Positions 6,951 through 14,856 of a DNA stretch of 17,973 nt are shown in pieces. The first letter of the stretch is position 1; each line of letters opens with the position of its first letter. The notes beneath the pieces are model-generated. The model did no database searches. It was not told the origin of the DNA and saw only the letters and a list, made by a program, of their open reading frames with translations. A program made the translations under genes and the position numbers. The stretch is from Sulfuricellaceae bacterium (GTDB lineage Bacteria > Pseudomonadota > Gammaproteobacteria > Burkholderiales > UBA9220), in assembly GCA_019911985.1 (NCBI GenBank), contig JAIOJO010000287.1, forward strand, positions 1-17,973, given 5' to 3'.

Positions 6951-7757
6951 TTAGCGTTTCGGGCAAGCGATCTGAAAAACTTCCCGGTCTTCCAAGCGGA
7001 TCGCCGTCATCGTGCCGCCCCATAGGCAGCCGCTGTCCAAGGCGATGGTGTTGGCCGTCATGCGGAAGCCGAGGGCCGACCAGTGGCCGAATATCAGCGT
7101 AGTATCCGCGCTGGCGCGCCCCGGTATGTCGTACCAGGGTAGAAAACCCGGCGGCGGCTGATCCGGCGCGCCCTTGTGGGTAAATTCCATTTCGCCCTCG
7201 GGCGTGCAGAAGCGCAGCCGCGACAAGGCGTTGGTAATTGTTCGCAAGCGCTCCATGCCGTTCAGGTCGTCCTGCCAGCGGTCGGGATGGTTGCCGTACA
7301 TGTGCGCTAAAAACGTCCGGTAATCGTCGCTGCGCAAGGCCGTCTCGACTTCGCCCGCCAGTTGCCGCGCCCGGGCCACGCTCCATTGCGGCAGCAGGCC
7401 CGCGTGGAGCAGCGCGTAGCCGTTTTCCACGTGCATCAAGGGGCGCTTGCGCAGCCAGAGGAGCATTTCCTCGCGGTCGGGGGCGTCCAGAATGTCTTGC
7501 AGGGTATCGCCGCGGTGCAGGCGCTCGTATCCTTCGGCCACGGTCAGCAAATGCAGGTCGTGGTTGCCGAGCACGCTGATCGCGGCATCGCCCAGATTCT
7601 TGGCCCAGCGTAGCGTGGCAGCGGAGGACGGGCCGCGGTTGACCAGGTCGCCCACCAGCCATAGGCGGTCGTGGGCCGGATCGAAGGAAAGCTTGTCCAG
7701 CAGCCTGCGTAGCGTAGCAAAACAGCCTTGAATGTCGCCGATCGCATAGGTCGCCAT
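6951..7757 (-). CDS. apaH: Symmetrical bis(5'-nucleosyl)-tetraphosphatase
   Basis: Cytoplasmic calcineurin-like metallophosphoesterase that splits Ap4A into two ADP. It has 268 residues (E. coli ApaH 280). The metal-binding motifs are in order: GDIQGC (7-12), GDLVNRGP (36-43) and GNHD (64-67). The second block continues with typical ApaH sequence: WLRKRPLMH, LLHAGLLPQW, FLAHMYGNHPDRW, FGHWSALG and ALDSGCLWGG. The start is ATG at 7757 because MATYAIGDIQG matches the family N-terminus. The frame extends 36 codons further upstream (to 7865), but that part has no homology-like features. The dual GGDEF-EAL gene lies 120 nt upstream in the same direction. Confidence 0.95.
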   Translation of the reverse strand: MATYAIGDIQGCFATLRRLLDKLSFDPAHDRLWLVGDLVNRGPSSAATLRWAKNLGDAAISVLGNHDLHLLTVAEGYERLHRGDTLQDILDAPDREEMLLWLRKRPLMHVENGYALLHAGLLPQWSVARARQLAGEVETALRSDDYRTFLAHMYGNHPDRWQDDLNGMERLRTITNALSRLRFCTPEGEMEFTHKGAPDQPPPGFLPWYDIPGRASADTTLIFGHWSALGFRMTANTIALDSGCLWGGTMTAIRLEDREVFQIACPKR

Positions 7758-7877
7758 GTTTAGTCCGTGAATAATGCGGCGCTGCGCCGGGGCGCTAGTG
7801 GGCGCGCCAGCGGGCGGAGGCTTGCCGCGAACCTGCGCCTCGCCGCTATTGCGGATATGCGGCAACGCCGCGTCAAA

Positions 7878-10800
7878 TCATGTGCGGACAAGCGCTGAAC
7901 TCCGGGCGCGGATGAATTCGACCAGGCGGTCGGCCGGCAGGGGGCGGCTGAAATAATAGCCCTGCAGTTCGTCGCATCCTTGATCCTGTAGAAAGCGTAG
8001 CGCTTCGCCGGTTTCCACGCCTTCGGCAATAACCGTCAAGTTTAGGCTGTGCCCGAGGTTGATCACGGCTTGGGCAATCGCGGCATCGTTGGGGTCGCTG
8101 ATAATATCGCGCACGAAGGACTTGTCGATTTTAAGCTTATGGATGGGGAAGCGCTTCAGGTAGCTGAGACTGGAATAGCCGGTTCCGAAGTCGTCGATAG
8201 ACAAGGAAATACCCATGGTCTTCAGCTTTTGCAAGGTAGCCGCCGCCTCGTCGGGATTGTGCATCAGGATGCTTTCGGTGAGCTCCAGCTCCAGCCATTC
8301 GGCGGGTAAGCCCGTCTCCTCCAAAACCTGGCGGATGAGCGCAAGCAATGAGCTTTGGCGGAATTGCCGCGCCGACAGGTTAACCGCCATCTTGAAGGGC
8401 GGCAATCCCTCCTGCCGCCATCGTTGCAGGTCGGTGCAGGCGGTGCGCAGAACCCATTCTCCGATCGGCACAATCATGCCGGTTTCCTCGGCGATCGGGA
8501 TAAAGCGCGCCGGCGAGATCATGCCGCTTTCCGGGTGGTTCCAGCGCAGCAGGGCTTCCACCGCCATAATCCCCTCTGCGCCGAAGGCGGCCTGGGGTTG
8601 GTAGTGCAATTGAAATTCGCCGTTCTCCAGCGCGCGGCGCAGGCTGTTTTCCATGGTCAGGCGTTCCAGCGCGCGGTGCGTCATGTCCGGCGTAAAAAAC
8701 TGGAACGTGTCCCGGCCTTCTTCCTTTGCCCGGTATAGCGCGATGTCGGCATTGCCGATCAAGCCTTCGGCGCTATCGCTATCGTCGGGGAATAGGCCGA
8801 GGCCGATGCTGGCGGTCATGAAAATTTCCCGTCCATCCAGCACAAATGGCTGTTTCAGGGCCTCGGTCAGTTTTTCCGCGACACGGGCGAGGTCCTCGAC
8901 CTGCGTGAATTCCTTGACGATGAGCGCGAACTCGTCGCCCCCGAGGCGCGCCAGGGAATTGATGTCACTCAGCTCATGACGTACTCGCAGCGCGACGGCT
9001 TGCAGCAATTGATCGCCTAGGCCGTGCCCCAAGGAATCGTTGATCGCCTTGAAGCGATCCAGGCCGAAAATCAACAGGGCGAATTTTTTCCCGCTGCGTT
9101 TGGCGTGAAATACTTCTTGTTCCACCCGGTCGCGGAATAGCCGGCGATTGGGCAGCGCCGTCAGCGGATCGTAAAAGGCCAGGCGATTGATCGTGGATTC
9201 GGCCGATTTCTGTTCGCTGATGTCTTCGGTAATCGCCACCAAGTGGGTAGTTTCCCCCGCGCCGTCCTTGATCGGTGAAATGGACACCAGGCACCAGTAC
9301 AAGTCCCCGTTTTTCTTGCGATTGTGAAATTCGCCGTGCCATTCTTTTCCGGCCAGAACGGTCTGCCACATGCGTTCGTAGACTTGCGGGGGCGTTTCGT
9401 TCGACTTCAGGAAAGCCGGGCTGAGGCCGATGACTTCTTCCGCCGTGTATCCGGTCAACTCGGCAAAGCGTGTATTGACGTACTCGATCGTGCCCGCTTT
9501 GTCCGTGATCATGATGGCGTTTGCGCTTTGTTCCACGGCCAGCGACAACTTGCGCAATTGCGCCTCGGCCTGCTTGCGCTCGGTGATGTCTTTAAACGAC
9601 ACGACGGAGCCGACGATGGCGCCTGCCTCGACGATGGGGGTGGAGACCATCTCGACGGGAAAGCCGGTGCCGTCCAGACGCCAAAACCATTCATCCGACG
9701 ACTGGTGGGTGCGCCCGTCTTGTATCGCCGCAAAATTCGGGCATTCGCCGACAGGGTAAGGGCTGCCGTCCCGGTGGCTATGGTGCGTGGTTTGGTGCAG
9801 GGATTTGCCGATCAGCTCTTCGGGTTGGCAGCCTATCATCCTGGCGGCGGCCGGGTTGACGAAGGTGGTGTTGCCGTTCAGGTCTACGCCGCAAATGCCG
9901 TCGCCCACCGCGCGCAGGATCAATTCATTTTGCTGATATACCTTTTGCAGCTTTTCTTCGGCATGGCGGCTCGCGGTGACATCGACGCCGACGGCGATGA
10001 TGTAGCAAACCTTGCCGTCTTCGTCCAGCAAGCCCGTATTGGACCAAGTAATCAGCCGCGGATTCCCCTGTCCGGCCCGCCAGCGGTTTTCGAAATGGCT
10101 GGGAAACTCGCCGGCCAGGAGCTTATGGTAGCGCGGCTGAACCGCTTCCCTGTCTTCCTCGGGGACTACGGTTTCCCATAATGTTTTGCCTTGAACCGCC
10201 GCTTGGGAAAGCCCCGAGAGTCGCTCGCAGGCCGTATTGAAGCGGACGATCCGCGCCTGATGGTCGAGCACCAGGATCAGCGCGCCGGCGGTTTCCATGA
10301 TGGCGGAGACGAAATCCCGCTCTTTCTTCAGTTCCGCCTCGGCCTGCTTATGCGCGAGGATTTTATCCTGCAGCGCATGATTGGCATGGTATAGCTCCAC
10401 CGTTTGCTGCTGCATCAACCGGTCCACCGAGGCGAAAGCCTGGTTCAATTCAAGCTCGACTTCCTGCCGTTCGGTCATATCGTGCAAGACGCCTTCGATT
10501 CCTTGCCGAGCGCCGTTTTTGTCCAGCAGCAAGCGGGCGTCGATGCGGATCAGCACGGGTTTGCCGGTTTGCCGGTTAAACCAGGCTTCGGCCTTGCGCA
10601 CCTTGCCGTCGCGCAGCAGCGCGTCCATCCAGCGGCGAAAATCGTCCGCGTTGGCATGAAAGTCGCGGATATTTTGTCCCCGTGCGGCGGGCCGCCCGGG
10701 GAGCCCGAAAAATTCGGCAAAATCCGCGCTCACGTCCAGCAGGACGCCGTCCAGGCCGGCATGGAAGAGCACCGCCGGGACGTGGTCGAAAAAATCGCAA

Positions 10801-10922
10801 TCCGGCTTTTCCGCTGCGCCGGCCGCTTCCTCGAATTGCATCCCGGGAAAAGCCCGGCGCAATTTTTCCAGGAGTATCGGCTGTTCGACGGGGCCATCGA
10901 CAATAATCAAGTTACGGGGCAT
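7878..10922 (-). CDS. PAS-sensing diguanylate cyclase/phosphodiesterase (PAS x4-GGDEF-EAL)
   Basis: A 1014-residue cytoplasmic signalling protein with no evident membrane segment. Approximate order: short N-terminal region 1-42, PAS1 45-155, coiled coil 157-212 (QQQTVELYHANHALQDK...), PAS2 213-330, PAS3 335-455, PAS4 465-580, GGDEF 588-750, EAL 770-1003. GGDEF is intact at 661-665 (RLGGDEFALIV). The RxxD inhibitory site expected five residues before it reads SDIN, so product inhibition at that site is not expected. The EAL domain looks catalytically complete: EALLRW (E789), NLSARQF, ELTES, DDFGTGYSS (D910, D911), KIDKSFV, GVET and QGYYFSRP. It may therefore both make and degrade c-di-GMP, with direction set by the PAS inputs. 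PAS3 carries a His/Cys-rich insert (H380 to C394). rep is divergent; apaH follows downstream. Confidence 0.95.
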   Translation of the reverse strand: MPRNLIIVDGPVEQPILLEKLRRAFPGMQFEEAAGAAEKPDCDFFDHVPAVLFHAGLDGVLLDVSADFAEFFGLPGRPAARGQNIRDFHANADDFRRWMDALLRDGKVRKAEAWFNRQTGKPVLIRIDARLLLDKNGARQGIEGVLHDMTERQEVELELNQAFASVDRLMQQQTVELYHANHALQDKILAHKQAEAELKKERDFVSAIMETAGALILVLDHQARIVRFNTACERLSGLSQAAVQGKTLWETVVPEEDREAVQPRYHKLLAGEFPSHFENRWRAGQGNPRLITWSNTGLLDEDGKVCYIIAVGVDVTASRHAEEKLQKVYQQNELILRAVGDGICGVDLNGNTTFVNPAAARMIGCQPEELIGKSLHQTTHHSHRDGSPYPVGECPNFAAIQDGRTHQSSDEWFWRLDGTGFPVEMVSTPIVEAGAIVGSVVSFKDITERKQAEAQLRKLSLAVEQSANAIMITDKAGTIEYVNTRFAELTGYTAEEVIGLSPAFLKSNETPPQVYERMWQTVLAGKEWHGEFHNRKKNGDLYWCLVSISPIKDGAGETTHLVAITEDISEQKSAESTINRLAFYDPLTALPNRRLFRDRVEQEVFHAKRSGKKFALLIFGLDRFKAINDSLGHGLGDQLLQAVALRVRHELSDINSLARLGGDEFALIVKEFTQVEDLARVAEKLTEALKQPFVLDGREIFMTASIGLGLFPDDSDSAEGLIGNADIALYRAKEEGRDTFQFFTPDMTHRALERLTMENSLRRALENGEFQLHYQPQAAFGAEGIMAVEALLRWNHPESGMISPARFIPIAEETGMIVPIGEWVLRTACTDLQRWRQEGLPPFKMAVNLSARQFRQSSLLALIRQVLEETGLPAEWLELELTESILMHNPDEAAATLQKLKTMGISLSIDDFGTGYSSLSYLKRFPIHKLKIDKSFVRDIISDPNDAAIAQAVINLGHSLNLTVIAEGVETGEALRFLQDQGCDELQGYYFSRPLPADRLVEFIRARSSALVRT

Positions 10923-11061
10923 GGTTTACCGTGGGTTCCCGGGCTGGGGCATTAATTTATATCGAAGAAGAGTACCAGAATCCACGCGCCAATTCATCTT
11001 GCCCTTCCCGTCCACGGCCTAGGCCATTAGAATGCACGGTTTCCTCGCGGTGCCCGTTTCC

Positions 11062-13077
11062 ATGCTTTCCCGTTTGAACCCCCCCCAGCGCGAAGCCGTC
11101 AAATATCTGGATGGCCCGCTGCTTGTGTTGGCCGGCGCCGGCAGCGGCAAAACACGCGTCATCGCGCACAAAATCGCCTACCTGATACAGGAGTGCGACT
11201 TTTCGCCCGCCAGTATTGCCGCCATCACGTTTACCAACAAGGCGGCGCGCGAGATGCAGGAGCGGGTCGGCCTGCTGCTGCAAGGCAAGTCCGGGCGCGG
11301 CCTGACGGTGGCTACTTTCCATTCCCTGGGGCTGCACATTCTGCGCCAGGAAGCGCAGGCTCTCGGCTACAAGCGGCAATTCTCGGTGCTGGACTCCGCC
11401 GACAGCACGCACTTGGTCAGCGAACTCCTGCAAACCACCGACAAGAACGAAATTCGCGGTATGCAACAGCATATCTCGCGCTGGAAGAATGCCATGCTCA
11501 CGCCGGAGGCGGCTATACAGGCCTCGCAGGACGATGTGGAGCATCGGGCGGCGCGGATCTACCTGAGCTATCGCGATACCCTGCGCGCCTATCAGGCGAT
11601 GGATTTCGACGACTTGATCCTGTTGCCGGCCCTGCTGTTCCAAGACAACGCCGAAGCACTGGAAAAGTGGCAGCGCAAGCTGCGCTATTTGCTGATCGAC
11701 GAATACCAGGATACCAACTCCTGCCAATACCGCCTGGTGCGGCTGCTGGCCGGGGTGCGCGGCGCGTTCACCGCGGTGGGCGACGACGATCAGGCGATCT
11801 ATGCTTGGCGCGGTGCCAACTCCGACAACTTGCGCCTGTTGCAGCAGGATTTCAGCCAATTGCACGTGGTCAAGCTGGAGCAAAACTACCGCTCCACGCT
11901 ACGCATCCTGCGCTCGGCCAACAGCTTGATCGCCAACAACACCAAGCTGTTCGAGAAAAAACTCTGGAGCGAGCTCGGGCTGGGCGACACGATCCAGGTT
12001 ATGGCGGCCAAGAGCGACGACCAGGAAGCGGAGGCGGTGGTCATGCGGCTGCTCGCGCACAAGTTCCAGCACCGCGGCAAGTTCTCCGATTACGCCATCC
12101 TTTATCGCGGCAATTATCAAGCGCGGATATTCGAGCAGGTGCTGCGCAACGAGCGGGCGCCTTATCAATTGTCGGGCGGCAGCTCGTTTTTCGACCGCGC
12201 CGAGATCAAGGACATCATGGCCTATCTGCGTCTGCTGGCCAATAGCGACGACGACCCGGCCTTTATCCGCGCCGTCACCACGCCGAAGCGCGGCATCGGC
12301 CCGCAGACCCTGGAGAAACTCGGCGCCTATGCCGCGCAACGCGGCGTGGGCTTGTTCGGGGCGGCTTTCGAATCCGGCTTGGAACACCAGTTGGGCGCCA
12401 AGCAGTACGAAACGCTGCTGGAATTTTGCCAGTTCATCAATCGCCTGGAAGAAAGCGCCCGCAAAGACCCCGCGGGGGAAGTGCTGGACGGCCTGCTGCT
12501 GGCCGTCGCCTATGAGAATTATTTGTACGACAGCGAAGAGCCGCGCCAGGCGGAAACCCGCTGGAAGAACGTGCAGGATTTCGCCGCCTGGCTGAAGCGC
12601 AAAGGCGAGGAAGACGAAAAAAACATCATCGAGCTGGCCCAGACCATCGCCCTCGTCAACATGTTGGAAAACCGCGACGAGCAGGAGGTCGATGCGGTTC
12701 GCCTATCGACCTTGCATGCCGCCAAGGGGTTGGAATATCCCCATGTTTTCCTGGTTGGCGTGGAGGAAGGCGTTCTGCCCCACAAGGAGTGCACGGACGA
12801 CCACGCCAAGATCGAGGAGGAGCGCCGCCTGATGTACGTCGGCGTGACCCGCGCGCAACGCAGCCTGACCATCAGCTATTGCCGTAAACGCAAGCGCGGC
12901 GGCGAATGGCAAGCGTGCGAACCGAGCCGTTTTATCGAGGAGCTGTCCCAGGAAGACGTGCGCTACAGCGGGCGCGAGGAACAGGGTTCGGAGGAGGAGG
13001 TCAAGCAGGCGGGCAATGCGCGCCTGGCGCAGTTGAAGGCGATGTTGAAGAAGGACGAAACCAAAAGCGAAGCTTGA
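11062..13077 (+). CDS. rep: ATP-dependent DNA helicase Rep (SF1A, UvrD family)
   Basis: A 3'-5' DNA helicase aiding replication-fork progress. From ATG 11062 it has 671 residues, nearly identical to the 673 of E. coli Rep. Motifs in order: Q motif LNPPQREAV (5-13), Walker A AGAGSGKT (K30), Ia AITFTNKAAREMQERV, Walker B LLIDEYQDT (D213 E214), III GDDDQAIYAWRGA, IV LEQNYRST, V RLSTLHAAKGLEYPHVFLVGVEEGVLPH and VI EERRLMYVGVTRAQRSL. The C-terminus is charged. An upstream in-frame ATG at 11032 would add 10 residues (MHGFLAVPVS); neither start has a strong ribosome site, and the later one was chosen to match the family N-terminus. It is convergent with the cytochrome gene across a shared terminator. 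Confidence 0.96.
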   Translation: MLSRLNPPQREAVKYLDGPLLVLAGAGSGKTRVIAHKIAYLIQECDFSPASIAAITFTNKAAREMQERVGLLLQGKSGRGLTVATFHSLGLHILRQEAQALGYKRQFSVLDSADSTHLVSELLQTTDKNEIRGMQQHISRWKNAMLTPEAAIQASQDDVEHRAARIYLSYRDTLRAYQAMDFDDLILLPALLFQDNAEALEKWQRKLRYLLIDEYQDTNSCQYRLVRLLAGVRGAFTAVGDDDQAIYAWRGANSDNLRLLQQDFSQLHVVKLEQNYRSTLRILRSANSLIANNTKLFEKKLWSELGLGDTIQVMAAKSDDQEAEAVVMRLLAHKFQHRGKFSDYAILYRGNYQARIFEQVLRNERAPYQLSGGSSFFDRAEIKDIMAYLRLLANSDDDPAFIRAVTTPKRGIGPQTLEKLGAYAAQRGVGLFGAAFESGLEHQLGAKQYETLLEFCQFINRLEESARKDPAGEVLDGLLLAVAYENYLYDSEEPRQAETRWKNVQDFAAWLKRKGEEDEKNIIELAQTIALVNMLENRDEQEVDAVRLSTLHAAKGLEYPHVFLVGVEEGVLPHKECTDDHAKIEEERRLMYVGVTRAQRSLTISYCRKRKRGGEWQACEPSRFIEELSQEDVRYSGREEQGSEEEVKQAGNARLAQLKAMLKKDETKSEA

Positions 13078-13123
13078 CCGCTTCATTCCGCGATCGGCGG
13101 CATGCCTTACGGTTTTTTGGAGC

Positions 13124-13156
13124 AAAAAAAAAGCGCGGTTGCTAACGCGCTTTTTT
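13124..13156. terminator. Bidirectional intrinsic terminator between rep and cytochrome c gene
   Basis: GCGCG (13133-13137) pairs with CGCGC (13146-13150) around an 8-nt loop. The stem is flanked by a run of nine A (13124-13132) and a run of six T (13151-13156), which extends pairing and gives a U tract in either direction. It serves convergent rep (+) and cytochrome (-). Confidence 0.85.
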
Positions 13157-13171
13157 CGGGGTGGGAGGCGT

Positions 13172-13972
13172 TTACTTGGCCAAACCCACCATGTAGTCCA
13201 CCGCGGCCTTGACGTCGGCATCGGCTAGACCGGCGTTGCCGCCCTTGGCGGGCATCGTCCCGCTCTTGCCTTGGAATCCGCCCAGTGCGTGCTTGTACAG
13301 CGTTTCTTTGCCTTGTGCGATGCGCGGGCCCCAGGCGCTCTTGTCGCCTGCCTTGGGTGAGCCGGCTGCGCCGGTCGCATGGCAAGCGGAGCAGGTCGAG
13401 TCGAACGTCGCCTTGCCCTTGTCGCCTGCAGTGGCCGCGCCGGCTGCCGGAGCCGCTGCGGCGGCAGGCGCTTGCTTGGGTTCGGGCGCTTTGAAGTTGG
13501 CGCCGGCCTGGTTCGCCATATAGGCGATGGCGCCAGCCACTTCATCGTCGCTCAAGTCGGACGCGCCGCCGCGGGGCGGCATCGCGCGCAAGCCGCTGAT
13601 CGCATGTTTGATCAAGGTGGCATAACCCTGTGCAATCCGTGGGCCCCAGGCTGCCTTATCGCCGATTTTCGGAGAGCCCAGCGCGCCTACGCCGTGGCAA
13701 GCGATACACACCGACTTCACAACTTCTTCGCCGCTGCGGCCGCCTTGGGCGGCGCTGGCGGCGCCGACTGTCGCTTCGCCTACCGGTTTGATGCGTTCGG
13801 CGATAATCGCCTCTTCGCTGGCCGCATCGCTATGCTGGGCGTGCGTTGCAGCGTAATGGAGAATGTGATTGGTAATCAGGGTAAAGACAAGCAACACGGG
13901 AACCAGTGCGCCGACGACGGCAAGAAGGAACTGGGATACAGTTGTTTTGGGCATCTCGGAATGGTGACTCAT
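13172..13972 (-). CDS. Membrane-anchored diheme cytochrome c (c5-like)
   Basis: A 266-residue inner-membrane-anchored periplasmic electron carrier. An N-terminal anchor (about 12-33, FLLAVVGALVPVLLVFTLI) is followed by a linker and two class I cytochrome domains. Domain 1 has CIACH (89-93) and a likely axial methionine at M131 (AMPPRGG). Domain 2 has CSACH (194-198) and M240 (TMPAKGG). The domains are joined by an Ala/Pro/Lys-rich linker (about 161-185) and share an almost identical block, GSPK-GDK-AWGPRIAQG, indicating internal duplication. The start is ATG at 13972 (MSHHSEMPKTT); the frame extends upstream to 14044, but the promoter found at 14013-14041 lies inside that extension. AAGGA lies 10 nt upstream. 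A partner oxidase or reductase is not in the window. Confidence 0.93.
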   Translation of the reverse strand: MSHHSEMPKTTVSQFLLAVVGALVPVLLVFTLITNHILHYAATHAQHSDAASEEAIIAERIKPVGEATVGAASAAQGGRSGEEVVKSVCIACHGVGALGSPKIGDKAAWGPRIAQGYATLIKHAISGLRAMPPRGGASDLSDDEVAGAIAYMANQAGANFKAPEPKQAPAAAAAPAAGAATAGDKGKATFDSTCSACHATGAAGSPKAGDKSAWGPRIAQGKETLYKHALGGFQGKSGTMPAKGGNAGLADADVKAAVDYMVGLAK

Positions 13973-14012
13973 TGCTTTCTGATCCTTAACTGTCGAGTGT
14001 AAAAATCCGGCA

Positions 14013-14041
14013 ATTATAATGGCAATTGGGCGCGCTGCAAA
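14013..14041 (-). promoter_or_regulatory. Sigma70-type promoter for the cytochrome c gene
   Basis: On the minus strand TTTGCA (14041-14036) and TATAAT (14018-14013) are separated by exactly 17 nt. The -10 is a perfect consensus and the -35 matches 4 of 6. It lies 40 nt upstream of the cytochrome ATG and supports the shorter start. Confidence 0.6.
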
Positions 14042-14051
14042 CAAAACAGCG

Positions 14052-14080
14052 TAGACGGCCTATTTAAAAACCGCTATTCT
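14052..14080 (+). promoter_or_regulatory. Probable promoter of tRNA-Arg
   Basis: TAGACG (14052-14057) and TATTCT (14075-14080) are spaced by 17 nt, each matching the consensus at 4 of 6 positions. A GC-rich stretch TGCCCG follows the -10, as in stringently controlled stable-RNA promoters. Transcription would begin a few bases before the tRNA at 14091. Confidence 0.45.
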
Positions 14081-14090
14081 TGCCCGTTAT

Positions 14091-14167
14091 GCGCCCATAG
14101 CTCAGATGGATAGAGTGTTGGTTTCCGAAGCCAAAGGTCACAGGTTCGACTCCTGTTGGGCGCGCCA
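14091..14167 (+). tRNA. tRNA-Arg (anticodon CCG)
   Basis: A complete 77-nt cloverleaf. Acceptor GCGCCCA pairs with TGGGCGC. The D arm is GCTC...GAGT. The anticodon stem TTGGT/GCCAA holds loop TTCCGAA with anticodon CCG at 14125-14127, reading CGG. The T arm is ACAGG-TTCGACT-CCTGT. Discriminator G and CCA (14165-14167) are encoded. A strong hairpin terminator follows. No integrase or duplicated tRNA 3' end is seen next to it. Confidence 0.97.
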
Positions 14168-14176
14168 ATCATGCAT

Positions 14177-14207
14177 GAAAAAGGGAGCTAAATCAGCTCC
14201 CTTTTTC
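14177..14207 (+). terminator. Intrinsic terminator after tRNA-Arg
   Basis: A perfect 13-bp stem, 14177-14189 with 14195-14207, has loop AAATC. The GC-rich core GGGAGCT/AGCTCCC is followed by five T. It begins 10 nt after the tRNA CCA. Confidence 0.92.
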
Positions 14208-14222
14208 AATTCTGCCGGGCGC

Positions 14223-14228
14223 TATAAT
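14223..14228 (+). promoter_or_regulatory. Consensus -10 box upstream of the MraZ-like gene
   Basis: TATAAT lies 38 nt before the ATG at 14267. No good -35 is present at 17 nt; the T-rich tail of the tRNA terminator (14202-14208, TTTTTCA) falls at a somewhat short distance and could serve as a poor -35. Confidence 0.4.
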
Positions 14229-14266
14229 GCGGCGATTGCGTTCGATCCCTACGAGGTTACACCCGG

Positions 14267-14686
14267 ATGTCCATTCACGAAATATTTGTCGACGGCGGCG
14301 GTTGCTTCACGCTGCCCGAGCCGGCAAGGCAAGATTTGCTTTCCTTGCCGGCGGACGAACTGGTCGCTACGCCTGGCGCTAAATTCAAGCTTCAACCCGA
14401 GCTCGCGTTCATCCCCTTGAACTGCGTCTTGTTCTGGACGCGGAGCGAGCATCTCGATCTGCAGCGCGCGCTGGCAAGTTTGCCCGCTGACGTGGAGAAT
14501 GCGCCCGGCCTACGCCGCCGCCTGCTCGATATGGCGCATCTCTTGTCACCCGATGGGCAGGGCCGGCTGTGCCTGCCCCAGACGCTGCGCGATATTGTTC
14601 CCCTCGCCGGGGCCGCATTGTTGCGCAAACGCGAGGGGCGGTACGAGCTGTGGAGCTCTTCCGGTTTCCAGTGCCGGATACGCTGA
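14267..14686 (+). CDS. MraZ-like protein (tandem SpoVT/AbrB-type fold), orphan
   Basis: A 139-residue soluble protein. The C-terminal half is clearly MraZ-like: RRRLLDMAHLLSPDGQGRLCLP (split near 82-103), then TLRDIVPLAGAALLRKREGRYELWSSSGF. This aligns from memory with the E. coli MraZ stretch [30 protein letters not shown]...VGQFNKFELWDETTW. The N-terminal half has a degenerate copy of the same hairpin, FVDGGGCFTLPEPAR, where MraZ has NLDSKGRLSVPTRYR. The usual N-terminal MFRG of MraZ is replaced by MSIHEI, and the C-terminal helix after the second repeat is missing. MraZ normally represses the mra/dcw cell-wall cluster and lies next to mraW (rsmH); here neighbours are a tRNA and fadL-like gene, so this is probably a divergent paralogue. 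GAGG (14253-14256) lies 10 nt before the ATG. Confidence 0.75.
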   Translation: MSIHEIFVDGGGCFTLPEPARQDLLSLPADELVATPGAKFKLQPELAFIPLNCVLFWTRSEHLDLQRALASLPADVENAPGLRRRLLDMAHLLSPDGQGRLCLPQTLRDIVPLAGAALLRKREGRYELWSSSGFQCRIR

Positions 14687-14803
14687 CGCTGAAAAGCACC
14701 CGGTAAATTCGGATTCGGCATCCCGTTCCGGGCCGGGCCGGGCTTTCCGCTTTAATCTGTGCGCATCCAGTGACAAATTGCCTATCGATCCCTAGTCAAA
14801 TCG

Positions 14804-14812
14804 TGCTAGTAT
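14804..14812 (+). promoter_or_regulatory. Possible extended -10 promoter for the FadL-like gene
   Basis: TGC followed by TAGTAT (14807-14812) forms an extended -10-like element about 45 nt before the ATG at 14857. No convincing -35 is present at 17 nt. The rest of the 170-nt gap after the MraZ-like gene holds only a GC-rich GGGCCGGGCC stretch (14730-14742). Confidence 0.3.
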
Positions 14813-14856
14813 CCCAAGCTTTTTCGACCAGGCCGCCGCCGTAAATAGATAACATA

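Noticed and set aside
6865..7662. Upstream extension of the TlpA-like reading frame (447 codons in total)
   Set aside because: It runs through apaH in another frame, gives an Arg/Pro/Ala-rich low-quality sequence, and a GTG with a good ribosome site and signal peptide marks the real start at 6864.
7857..7873. Hairpin ATGCGGC-AAC-GCCGCGT after the GGDEF-EAL gene
   Set aside because: The stem is only 7 bp with a wobble and has no T tract on the minus strand; such stems are frequent by chance in GC-rich DNA.
9324..10181. 285-codon + strand ORF inside the PAS region
   Set aside because: It is antisense to well-defined PAS domains and carries no motif.
10923..11061. AT-rich TTAATTTATAT in the divergent gap between the GGDEF-EAL gene and rep as a promoter
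   Set aside because: TATAAA-like boxes occur on the minus strand, but no matching -35 is found at a normal distance, so I cannot support a specific promoter.
14091..14167. tRNA-Arg as an attachment site of an integrated element
   Set aside because: No integrase lies nearby, no duplicate of the tRNA 3' end is seen in the window, and the flanking genes look chromosomal.
14730..14742. GGGCCGGGCCGGG repeat upstream of the FadL-like gene as terminator
   Set aside because: It is self-complementary in several registers but forms no clear stem-loop with a T tract on either strand.
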